Part shown: one piece after another, positions 11,901-17,913 of the stretch
How positions within the stretch are numbered: the stretch's first letter is position 1
Layout of the letters: each line of letters starts with the position of its first letter
Source: CAMAVH01 sp036500145
GTDB taxonomy: Bacteria > Pseudomonadota > Alphaproteobacteria > SMXQ01
DNA length: 64,000 nucleotides
Assembly: GCA_036500145.1 (NCBI GenBank)
Contig: DASYCO010000041.1
Coordinates: 1-64,000 of the forward strand
Direction: 5' to 3'
Program-made: the position numbers and the translations under genes
Notes under the pieces: model-generated
Told to the model about the DNA's origin: nothing
What the model saw: only the letters and a program-made list of their open reading frames with translations
Databases searched by the model: none

Positions 11901-13607
11901 CTCGACGATCAGCGTCGCCTTGAACATCTTGAAAGGCGTCGCGCCTTCCATGATGCCGATCTGCTTCTGCTTGTTGATGTTGATTTCCATCACGCCCGAC
12001 GAGCCCAGGATCTCCTGGGTCGCGCCGCGGATGCGCACGCGCGGGTCGCTGAGGTTGTCGACCGTGAGGTTCACGTCGACCTCGGCGTTCGGCATGGTGA
12101 TCGGGCCCAGTGTCTGGCCGGAGCTCTTCGCCTTGATCTCAATGCCGTGCGTCGGCTTGATCACCGCCTTGTCGATCTCGGCGATCTGCTTGCCGAAGAC
12201 GACGAGGCTGCCGGCGGCTTCGAAGCCGAAGTCGAGGCTCGGATCCAGGGTCGTGTCGATGAAGGGGCCTTCGCCGGCGCGCATGCCCGAGATCTTCACG
12301 AAGTCGTCGGGGATCGGCGGCACCGGCATGTTCTGGCCGGTAATGACCGAGGTCATGTCGCTGAAGGCCTTGCCCAGCTCGGCGAGCGACAGGGTGGCGA
12401 TCTGCGTCGGGTTGTCCGGCGTGACCATGAACTTGATCTTCTGCGGGATCGGCAGGCCGGCGCTGGTCGCGCGCACCTGGGCCGACGCGAAGGTCTCGAT
12501 CTTCTTGTCGTAGAAGCGGCCGCTGGCACCCAGGCCGACGGCAATGGCGTCACCCTGCTGCTCGAAGTTCATGATGTAGTTTTCCATCGACAGGAACGGG
12601 ATGCCGAAGGCCTTGTTGAACGGCGCGTCCTTGAACAGGGTCGCGTTCACGGCGAACTTCGGCAGCGGGTTGTCGACGCTGGTCTCCAGCGACACTTCGA
12701 GGCCCATCTTGGTGCGGGCCGTGTCGATGCGCTTCGTGGCGACGTTCGGATAGGCGAAGGGGAAGTCCGCGTCGGCGACGTAGCCGAGCTTCACGCTGGT
12801 CGGCGACAGCTCGCTCTGCAGGCCGATGGTGAAGTCGACGGGCAGCGTGATCTTGCCGCCGATGGTCGGGCGGATGGTCGGCAGGGCGGCCGCCATCTGG
12901 ATGCTCGGGACCGGCTTCTCCTTCTTGGAGAGCGAATCGAGGATGTTGAAGGCCATGGCGCCGCGCAGCAGCACGGTCGACGACTTGCCGCCGATGAATT
13001 CGATAGCGCTCTTGAGCGGCGCGACCTTGCCGAGGTCGAGCGCGGCGTACATCGTCATGCCCTGGGCGATCTTCACGTCCATCGCCGAGCTGCCGAAGTA
13101 GGGCTGGAAGAAGGCGAGGGCGGCGGGCGGCAGGTCGGCGGCCTTCAGCTCGCTCTCGCGGGCGCCGAACACCAGCACCTGGCGGTCGAACTGCATGATG
13201 TCGATGAGCTGCATGCCGGGGACATTGCTGAACAGCTCGGAGAACTTGAAGGTGCGCTTCGGCTCGATCGCGATGATGCTTTCCGTGCCGGCGGTGCCGG
13301 CCTTGAAAAGCAGGAAGTTCCAGTCCGCCGCCAGCATATTGATGTTGCCGGAGATGGTGCGGTCGGTGACCGTCGCGTTGACGATGTCGGTGTTGCCGAA
13401 GGTGCCGGCGCCGATCGAGTTCAGGAAGCCCTGGAGCGAGGGGATGTCCTTGAGCTTGACGGTGGTCTTGGATCCGACCTCGGCGGTGAGGCTCTGCGCT
13501 TTCGCGGCGGGTGCGGCGATCGTCACCCCTAGACCGGCCAGCAGACCGACACAGGCGAACGTGACGGCGCGCAGGCTGAGCCCGCGGAAAAGGTCGGTAA
13601 AGCGCAT
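8952..13607 (-). CDS. Very large exported protein with DM9-like repeats, function unknown
   Basis: 1551 residues. A signal peptide (RAVTFACVGLLAGLGVTI... ending AAKAQ) predicts export. Residues about 30-570 are beta-rich and match nothing I know. Residues about 570-800 are amphipathic helices rich in Ala, Lys and Asp. Residues about 955-1070 look like two DM9/DUF3421 repeats: CHASYQGG and QFEILVDN in the first; ASAFIGGQEPGRQLPVCRA and NYEVLI in the second. Residues about 1180-1500 are Ala/Gln/Pro-rich, with PGSRAVGGA occurring twice (about 1227 and 1374). Cysteines cluster in the DM9 region. The start is the ATG at 13607, with GGGGGA upstream; a frame extension to 13637 is unlikely. It stands alone with its own terminator. 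DM9 domains elsewhere act as lectins; carbohydrate binding here is inference. Confidence 0.85.
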   Translation of the reverse strand: MRFTDLFRGLSLRAVTFACVGLLAGLGVTIAAPAAKAQSLTAEVGSKTTVKLKDIPSLQGFLNSIGAGTFGNTDIVNATVTDRTISGNINMLAADWNFLLFKAGTAGTESIIAIEPKRTFKFSELFSNVPGMQLIDIMQFDRQVLVFGARESELKAADLPPAALAFFQPYFGSSAMDVKIAQGMTMYAALDLGKVAPLKSAIEFIGGKSSTVLLRGAMAFNILDSLSKKEKPVPSIQMAAALPTIRPTIGGKITLPVDFTIGLQSELSPTSVKLGYVADADFPFAYPNVATKRIDTARTKMGLEVSLETSVDNPLPKFAVNATLFKDAPFNKAFGIPFLSMENYIMNFEQQGDAIAVGLGASGRFYDKKIETFASAQVRATSAGLPIPQKIKFMVTPDNPTQIATLSLAELGKAFSDMTSVITGQNMPVPPIPDDFVKISGMRAGEGPFIDTTLDPSLDFGFEAAGSLVVFGKQIAEIDKAVIKPTHGIEIKAKSSGQTLGPITMPNAEVDVNLTVDNLSDPRVRIRGATQEILGSSGVMEININKQKQIGIMEGATPFKMFKATLIVESDTTNIREPNFSATGIIEGDWFNKLADGLTNATADLVKGTESVVSAMNNEIHTYSQKLGQAKIDKSKAVTDLESARRSANAAFDKAKADVNSLQGKYNSESGSCNGYPWNWGHCVAAGGLWVALQTANGVLDLAQKAVNGFLQGTGAALSKIIDGLNASISAFANAVDVASQAIGRAAVTFTKALDVAAKIAGKALDAVASVFDIEKLWMKGQLAILQGQQKGDLGIQYTLMSKEYIKSVGWDFKVPVDDIIKVFKPGSQGAPAAVVVESKYSYAPSTTQLARNISDQLLNEGTLKAVTVPFDPSICVKEPYAIDQQLADLRSELGKVGNLKLNAQLYSYLQAADSSPSFKAMMNNPNGSGPMNWQNPPPTMQIMPGVLIPSPQLQAVVAQSSGICHASYQGGVHPGQFGMQGQRPVCNITYAGAIIPVQQFEILVDNRQGVWVPAANGQVPASAFIGGQEPGRQLPVCRAQGVVGKVVAQFCNVGTNGRETQVPNYEVLINAVYSPAQRAGYNAIVASYRAGQSQVQGRDFTPQRVNDLKGGIQNISNAFNVVGAGDPVRNEMLAFINKPSTAEANLNVTFLTQQENDLNATIAALEKLKANPASPCGKAAQQAGVSVPVAPAPVNQAKPVANAQAAFQQVQAAILQQQNAILQALKLPGSRAVGGAPAPTDAQLQQTAAQATGTAFSAEAATAALALAQKQNVDAAALANSAKQAQQQLFVQKISVYKGQADQAAAANDKVEKRLDQIKTTLEVATPAQKQALAAQAQVAAAQASTLSKVNVVQPATAPRAAIAPGVVPKPVAQPGSRAVGGAAPAAQTAAVVFNPRPLMNLPPAVRDAFARQYAADQAKATAAAAAPAAAAGAPGARAIVPPGTAPQLQDQLVKSRAASVQAMQASPSAKALPANLAPAAVLASEDRTDVFAKAALLQSTNRTVGRQSQIPGAPDSVATQASTLTNFEPVANVNSDYLGNSQILRGIPR

Positions 13608-13612
13608 GGAAT

Positions 13613-13634
13613 CCCCCGATTTAGAAAACGGGGG
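13613..13634 (-). promoter_or_regulatory. Leader hairpin that would mask the ribosome-binding site of the 1551-residue protein
   Basis: On the minus strand CCCCCG and CGGGGG form a perfect six-base stem with a ten-base loop. The 3' arm is the G-rich Shine-Dalgarno sequence itself, five bases before the ATG at 13607. Folding would block initiation. Confidence 0.45.
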
Positions 13635-13871
13635 CAAGGCGCATTGGCCATTCCCCCCGGAATGTCGTTCTTATTTACCCTCACAACATAGTGAAGAGAA
13701 ACCCATCAAATCGCAAGCGAACGAATCAAGACAACCCCTTTTAAAATCATGGTAAATGGCGATTTCTGTGGATGGATTGGATTCCATCGCTAAAACCTTG
13801 ATTTTCGCTTGGGATTCCCCGGCAAAGCGCGGTTGACCCTGGGGGGTGCGCCGCATATGGTGCGCCGCGCC

Positions 13872-13947
13872 GAGCTCGTAGCTCAGTCGGTAGAGCATCT
13901 GACTTTTAATCAGAGGGTCATGGGTTCGAATCCCATCGAGCTCACCA
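13872..13947 (+). tRNA. tRNA-Lys (anticodon TTT)
   Basis: 76 bases with a complete cloverleaf: acceptor stem GAGCTCG/CGAGCTC, D-arm TAGCTCAGTCGGTAGAGCA, anticodon stem CTGA/TCAG with loop CTTTTAA (anticodon TTT), T-arm GGGTTCGAATCCC, discriminator A and an encoded CCA end (13945-13947). Confidence 0.97.
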
Positions 13948-13984
13948 TTCCAAGACATTCACGGATGGCGTTCGCCCGCGCATG

Positions 13985-14016
13985 AAAAAGGCCCGCTCTG
14001 CATGAGCGGGCCTTTT
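13985..14016. terminator. Bidirectional terminator between tRNA-Lys and an ECF sigma gene
   Basis: Stem GGCCCGCTC (13990-13998) / GAGCGGGCC (14004-14012), flanked by five A on the left and four T on the right. It can end the tRNA transcript on the plus strand and the convergent sigma-factor transcript on the minus strand. Confidence 0.85.
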
Positions 14017-14053
14017 GCGTCCGACGGGGGTCTTTCGGAGGCTTAAAGCTGCA

Positions 14054-14710
14054 TCAGGATGCGTGCTGGTAGGCGAAGCGGGTCGTCGGCTCCTGGCGCG
14101 CGCGCGCGGCGACCGGCGCCGCGACCTTCTTGCGGCGCGTGATGCCGGCTTCGGGCGCCACGTCGCCCAGCTCCAGGCCCTCGACCATGTCCATCAAGGC
14201 GTGGCGCGCGCGCGACAGGCGCGAGCGCACGGTGCCGACCGGCACGCCGGTGACCTTGGCGGCTTCCTCGTAGCTCATGTCTTCCAGCGCGACCAGGATC
14301 AGCGTCGTGCGCTGCTCTTCCGGCAGGCGGGCCATGGCCTTCTGCAGGTCGCTCATCTGCAGGCTCTCGAGCTGGTTGGGCCGGGTGTAGAGGCCGCTCA
14401 GCATCTCCTCGGCGGACTTGTCGCCCTCGCGGGCGCGCTTGGCCTTGCGCGTGCCGTCGATGAAGACGTTGTGCACGATGGTGAGGAGCCAGGCGCGCAA
14501 GTTGGTGCCCACCTCGAAGCGCTGGAGATTGGCGACCGCGCGCACCAGGCCGTCCTGCACGAGGTCGTCGGCGGAGGAGACGTTGCGGGTCAGAGCGCGG
14601 GCATAGCGGCGGAGGTAGGGGATTTCCGCGACCAGGTCATCTGGGCTGATGGGCGCCACCGTCTGTTCGACGTTCGCGGTCCGCTTCGGCATTTGATGGA
14701 TCATGATCAT
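14054..14710 (-). CDS. ECF-type RNA polymerase sigma factor, copy 1
   Basis: 218 residues. Region 2 runs from about residue 25 to 95 (EIPYLRRYARALTRN, ADDLVQDGLVRAVANL, NLRAWLLTIVHNVFIDGTRKAKRAR) and region 4 from about 120 to 175 (LPEEQRTTLILVALEDMSYEEAA, VPVGTVRSRLSRARHAL). A basic tail of about 35 residues follows. It is a close paralogue of the sigma factor at 15158-15811 and diverges from it. ATG codons at 14710, 14704 and 14692 are all possible starts. No anti-sigma gene is adjacent. The ECF group resembles the EcfG-related branch, but I cannot assign it. Confidence 0.92.
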   Translation of the reverse strand: MIMIHQMPKRTANVEQTVAPISPDDLVAEIPYLRRYARALTRNVSSADDLVQDGLVRAVANLQRFEVGTNLRAWLLTIVHNVFIDGTRKAKRAREGDKSAEEMLSGLYTRPNQLESLQMSDLQKAMARLPEEQRTTLILVALEDMSYEEAAKVTGVPVGTVRSRLSRARHALMDMVEGLELGDVAPEAGITRRKKVAAPVAARARQEPTTRFAYQHAS

Positions 14711-14767
14711 CGTCCCTAGGTCTCGTTGAATACAGCCATAGGGTGTCAGCCCGTGTCGCTGGGCGGT

Positions 14768-14797
14768 TGTGTCGTTAAGATGGTCCGTTGTGACAAA
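14768..14797 (-). promoter_or_regulatory. Promoter-like element upstream of ECF sigma copy 1
   Basis: Read on the minus strand: TTTGTCACA, 12 bases, AACGACACA, ending 57 bases before the ATG at 14710. The identical layout occurs before the second sigma gene at 15063-15092. The two halves also form a direct repeat (GTCACAAC and GACACAAC) spaced 21 bases, two helical turns. Either an ECF promoter or a binding site for a shared regulator. Confidence 0.55.
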
Positions 14798-14884
14798 GTT
14801 AGGCTTCCGAACGCCATTGCCGGGGTGGCCCGAGTTTCTGAAACATCAATGATTTCATAGCTGTGCGAGCGGAGGCCTCTTCCG

Positions 14885-14935
14885 TGACGCAACCGAGACA
14901 TAGGGAGAAAGCCCTATGCCTTGAGTAAGGCGTCA
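14885..14935. repeat. Nested inverted repeats between the two ECF sigma genes
   Basis: Outer arms TGACGC (14885-14890) and GCGTCA (14930-14935) enclose a perfect CATAGGG (14899-14905) / CCCTATG (14912-14918) hairpin with a six-base loop. A competing stem GCCTT-GAGT-AAGGC overlaps the right side. This is the main structure in the 447-base divergent gap apart from the two promoter-like elements. It could be part of a leader or a small RNA. Confidence 0.4.
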
Positions 14936-15062
14936 CTCCGGCGCCGGTTACGACCAATTGGATGCGCTGCGCTTTCCATGTCCGCTTTCGGACCATGCCG
15001 CGTGGCCGGATTCGGATTGTCGCTGCTCCAAAAAAGACGCCAATGACTTGAGATAGCTCTCT

Positions 15063-15092
15063 TTTGCCACAGCCGAGCCGCGAAACGACACA
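15063..15092 (+). promoter_or_regulatory. Promoter-like element upstream of ECF sigma copy 2
   Basis: TTTGCCACA, 12 bases, AACGACACA, ending 65 bases before the ATG at 15158. It matches the element before copy 1 in both halves and in exact spacing, while the spacer differs in most positions. Shared autoregulation or cross-regulation of the two sigma genes is inferred. Confidence 0.55.
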
Positions 15093-15157
15093 GGCCAAAT
15101 CTCCATTCTCGCGACACTGTTCCTGGGCATTGAGTTCACGCCAAGAGGGACAGGAAA

Positions 15158-15811
15158 ATGGAAAACCAACATTCGCAGGGCGCCGCCGGCAAGCAGAACG
15201 CCAACGATCTGATTCCCGAGATTCCCTATCTCCGCCGCTACGCCCGTGCGCTGACGCGCAACGCCGCGGACGCCGACGACTTGGTGCAGACGGCCCTCAT
15301 GCGGGCCATCGCCAACATCGACCAGTTCCAGCCCGACACGAACCTGCGCGGCTGGCTGATGAAGATCGTGCACAACGTCTTCATCGACGGCACGCGCAAG
15401 GCCAAGCGCGCGCGCGACAATGAAGACGGCGTGATCGATTCCCAGCGCACCTACGCGCCGGCCGACCAGATCGACAACCTCGCCGTGGGCGACCTGCAGA
15501 AGGCGCTCGATCGCCTGCCCGAGGAACAGCGCATCACGCTGGTCCTCGTGGCTCTCGAGGACATGACCTACGAGGAAGCGGCTGCCGTCACCGGCGTGCC
15601 GGTCGGCACCGTGCGCTCGCGCCTGTCGCGCGCGCGCCATGCCCTGACGCGCATGGTCGAGGGCCTTACGATGGAGGACGTCTCGCCCGAAAGCGGCATC
15701 ACGCGCCGGCGTCCGCGCAAGCCCGTCGCGCAGGTGCTGAACGTCGCGACCGCGGAAGAGCGCCCGAGCAATCCCATGAACCGGCCTGGCCTGAAGTCCT
15801 ACGCCGCATAG
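15158..15811 (+). CDS. ECF-type RNA polymerase sigma factor, copy 2
   Basis: 217 residues, closely similar to copy 1 across regions 2 and 4: EIPYLRRYARALTRN, ADDLVQTALMRAIANI, NLRGWLMKIVHNVFIDGTRK, LPEEQRITLVLVALEDMTYE and VPVGTVRSRLSRARHAL. The N-terminus (residues 1-20) and the C-terminal tail after SPESGITRRRPRKPV differ. GGGACAGGAAA just before the ATG at 15158 gives a fair ribosome-binding site. Transcription ends at a strong hairpin 16 bases after the stop. The head-to-head pair points to a local gene duplication. Confidence 0.93.
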   Translation: MENQHSQGAAGKQNANDLIPEIPYLRRYARALTRNAADADDLVQTALMRAIANIDQFQPDTNLRGWLMKIVHNVFIDGTRKAKRARDNEDGVIDSQRTYAPADQIDNLAVGDLQKALDRLPEEQRITLVLVALEDMTYEEAAAVTGVPVGTVRSRLSRARHALTRMVEGLTMEDVSPESGITRRRPRKPVAQVLNVATAEERPSNPMNRPGLKSYAA

Positions 15812-15826
15812 GTGCGCGTGCGACGC

Positions 15827-15864
15827 AAAGGCCGCCAGGACCGAACGGGCCTGGCGGCCTTTTT
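15827..15864. terminator. Bidirectional terminator after ECF sigma copy 2
   Basis: A perfect 13-base stem (AAAGGCCGCCAGG at 15827-15839, CCTGGCGGCCTTT at 15850-15862) ends in a run of T on the plus strand. It abuts the stop codon of the convergent small reading frame at 15865, as expected between two convergent genes. Confidence 0.88.
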
Positions 15865-16029
15865 CTATTTCATGCCTTCTTGGCTGCGCATGGTTTTGAG
15901 GAGGCGCTTGCGCCGCCCCGTGGCCATGCTGATGTGCTCATGCAGGACCAGGGGTTCATGGGCGGACTTGGCGCCGTTGCGCGTCTTCGGCTTGGCGCGC
16001 GCCGGGCGCTGTTGATTCTTCTTCTGCAT
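15865..16029 (-). CDS. Possible small basic protein (54 residues)
   Basis: From the ATG at 16029 the frame encodes a very basic peptide (MQKKNQQRPARAKPKTRN at the start, GRRKRLLKTMRSQEG near the end), with a G-rich stretch upstream of the ATG. Its stop lies directly against the bidirectional terminator, which supports a real transcript. An ATG at 16083 would add 18 residues without a ribosome-binding site. It lacks the helical pattern I would expect of a NepR anti-sigma factor. Function unknown; it may be noise. Confidence 0.35.
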   Translation of the reverse strand: MQKKNQQRPARAKPKTRNGAKSAHEPLVLHEHISMATGRRKRLLKTMRSQEGMK

Positions 16030-16159
16030 CGGGACACCCACTGTTGAGCTGGCTGATTCCCCCGTTTGCATCATCGGATTCATAACGCGGCATTCACAAG
16101 TTCGTGCCCGCGGAACCTGGCCAATCCGCGTTCCTTCGCTGCCTCGAACGAGGCGGGCG

Positions 16160-16831
16160 TTACGCGACGACGGGCGCGAGAAGGCTTTCGTCGTCGTTGC
16201 GGAAATTGCCGATGGCCGCCCCGATGCGGTAGCTGTCCATCAGGAAGGTCGGGCAGGGCCTGAGCAGATTCGCGGACGGCGCTTCCAGCCAGGCCGTCGC
16301 GGATGCGTCGTCGGGGAAGATCACCGGCATGCGGTCGTGCACGGGCCGCACGAGGTCGTTGGCCGCCGTGGTGACGATGGTGAAGCTCTCGACCGGCTCG
16401 CCGACGCCTTCGACGCCAGGGGCGGGCGTCCAGCGGTCCCACAGGCCCGCCATGGCGAAGGCCTCGCCGTCCTGGCGCAGGAACCGCCAAGGCAGCTTTT
16501 CCTTTTCGATCTTCTGCCATTCGTAGAAGCCGTCCGCCAGCACCAGGCAACGGCGTCGTTCGAAGGCCTGGCGGAAGCTCGGCTTCTCCGCCAGCGTCTC
16601 GCTGCGCGCATTGATGAGGGGCGCGCCGGCGATCTCCTTGCTCCAGGCCGGCACCAGGCCCCAGCGCAGCAACGCGATCTCGCGCGCGCCATCCACGGCG
16701 AGGCGGACGACCGGCGCGCTCTGCGTCGGCGCGATGTTGTAGCGCGGCTGAAGGTTGCTCTTGGGGGCCCGCGCCTTGAAACGCTTGGCGATCTCGGCTG
16801 GGGCCTTGGTCTGGGAATAGCGGCTGCACAT
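16160..16831 (-). CDS. SRAP-domain protein (YedK/HMCES family, abasic-site DNA-protein crosslinker)
   Basis: 224 residues. The family forms a thiazolidine crosslink between Cys2 and abasic sites in single-stranded DNA, shielding them at replication forks. Seen here: MCSRYSQ with Cys directly after the initiator Met, NIAPTQ, LRWGLVPAW, the NARSET motif, DGFYEW with the conserved Glu, and the VHDRMPVI histidine. The ATG at 16829-16831 is chosen because Cys2 must become the N-terminus; the frame continues open to 16933 but that would bury the catalytic Cys. Confidence 0.92.
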   Translation of the reverse strand: MCSRYSQTKAPAEIAKRFKARAPKSNLQPRYNIAPTQSAPVVRLAVDGAREIALLRWGLVPAWSKEIAGAPLINARSETLAEKPSFRQAFERRRCLVLADGFYEWQKIEKEKLPWRFLRQDGEAFAMAGLWDRWTPAPGVEGVGEPVESFTIVTTAANDLVRPVHDRMPVIFPDDASATAWLEAPSANLLRPCPTFLMDSYRIGAAIGNFRNDDESLLAPVVA

Positions 16832-16889
16832 GACGAGAACATTATGAGAACCGAGGCCGCGTCCGGTCAACCGTCTTGCGGACCGGCGC

Positions 16890-17120
16890 GGGATCGGCGT
16901 GTTCGGCGACGCGGTCCTGATCGTGTTCATCACCGGCTGAGGCCATGCAACTCTGCCGCCGTTCAGCCTCGGCTACGTCAACCTGCTGGCCCGCACCTTG
17001 CTGCCGCCGACGATCCTGTTCGTCGTGCCATAGCGTCAAAACCGCCCATAGCATGGCAAGACCGCATCGCAGTCCGCCTTCGCCATGTTCCTGCTCGTCA
17101 CCTGTTGGGCACGCTGCTCT
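16890..17120 (+). pseudogene. Decayed remnant of a TauE/SafE-like (TSUP) permease
   Basis: One reading frame carries VFGDAVLIVFITG, a stop at 16938, PPFSLGYVNLLARTLLPPTI, then stops at 17031 and about 17049, then SAFAMFLLVTCWARCS. The SLGYVNLLA segment and the closing FALFLLV-like segment are typical of the C-terminal half of TSUP anion permeases, and the pieces stay in frame with each other despite three stops. No start or ribosome-binding site is seen. It fills most of the 356-base gap between the SRAP and DUF502 genes. A chance resemblance cannot be excluded. Confidence 0.45.
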
Positions 17121-17187
17121 AAATCGCCGCCTAGTCATTCCAGGCCAGGCTTCCTAGAATGACCGCCCATCGTCCGGAGGATGCCGC

Positions 17188-17910
17188 GTGAGTATGGAAC
17201 CGCCCGACCTGTCGCCGCCCGTCGAGTCCGGGCTTCAGCCCAGCCCCATCCAGCAGACGCAGACCAGGACCGGCTTCTTCGCCCGCCTGCGCACCTGGCT
17301 GTTCGCCGGCGTGCTGGTCACGGCGCCCATCGTCATCACCTTCTACCTGATCTGGTGGGTCATCAGCTTCGTCGACGCCATCGTCACGCCGATGATCCCG
17401 GTCCGCTACCAGCCGGAGACTTACCTGCAGTTCGGCGTGCCGGGACTCGGCGTCGTCATCGTGCTGCTCGGCCTGACGATCATCGGCGGCCTCACCACTA
17501 GCCTGCTCGGGCGCTATTTCCTCAGCCTCAGCGACCGCCTGCTGGCCCGCATGCCGGTCGTGCGCGGCATCTACGGCGCCACCAAGCAGGTGTTCGAGAC
17601 GATCTTCTCGAGCCAGGGCAACGCCTTCCGCAGCGTGGTGCTGGTCGAGTTTCCGCGTGCCGGCGCCTGGTCGCTCGGCTTCATCACGGCGACGACGACC
17701 GGCGAGATCGCCGGCCATGCGACGGCGCCCCTGGTCAACGTCTTCGTGCCGACGACGCCCAACCCGACTTCGGGCTACCTGCTGTTCGTGCCGCGCAAGG
17801 ACGTCATCGAACTGCACATGACCGTGGAGGAGGGGATCAAGATGATCGTCTCCGGCGGCATCGTGACGCCGGCCGACCGCAGCAAGCTTAGCCACCGCGA
17901 CGTGCGCTAG
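17188..17910 (+). CDS. DUF502 family membrane protein
   Basis: 240 residues. Two membrane segments, about 35-60 (FAGVLVTAPIVITFYLIWWV) and 80-105 (PGLGVVIVLLGLTIIGGL), then a soluble domain with the family blocks PVVRGIYGATKQVFETI, FRSVVLVEFPR, FVPTTPNPTSGYLLFVP and SGGIVTPA. GTG at 17188 is chosen because GGAGG (17175-17179) is well spaced; an ATG follows at 17194. Biochemical role unknown. It is convergent with recG, with three bases between. Confidence 0.9.
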   Translation: MSMEPPDLSPPVESGLQPSPIQQTQTRTGFFARLRTWLFAGVLVTAPIVITFYLIWWVISFVDAIVTPMIPVRYQPETYLQFGVPGLGVVIVLLGLTIIGGLTTSLLGRYFLSLSDRLLARMPVVRGIYGATKQVFETIFSSQGNAFRSVVLVEFPRAGAWSLGFITATTTGEIAGHATAPLVNVFVPTTPNPTSGYLLFVPRKDVIELHMTVEEGIKMIVSGGIVTPADRSKLSHRDVR

Positions 17911-17913
17911 GCC

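Noticed and set aside
14711..15157. EcfG-type promoter GGAAC-N16-CGTT upstream of the sigma genes
   Set aside because: No correctly spaced copy is present; the shared TTTGYCACA/AACGACACA element is a better candidate.
15865..16083. NepR-type anti-sigma factor beside the ECF genes
   Set aside because: The small basic peptide lacks the amphipathic helices and acidic pattern I would expect of NepR, and no PhyR or histidine kinase gene is near.
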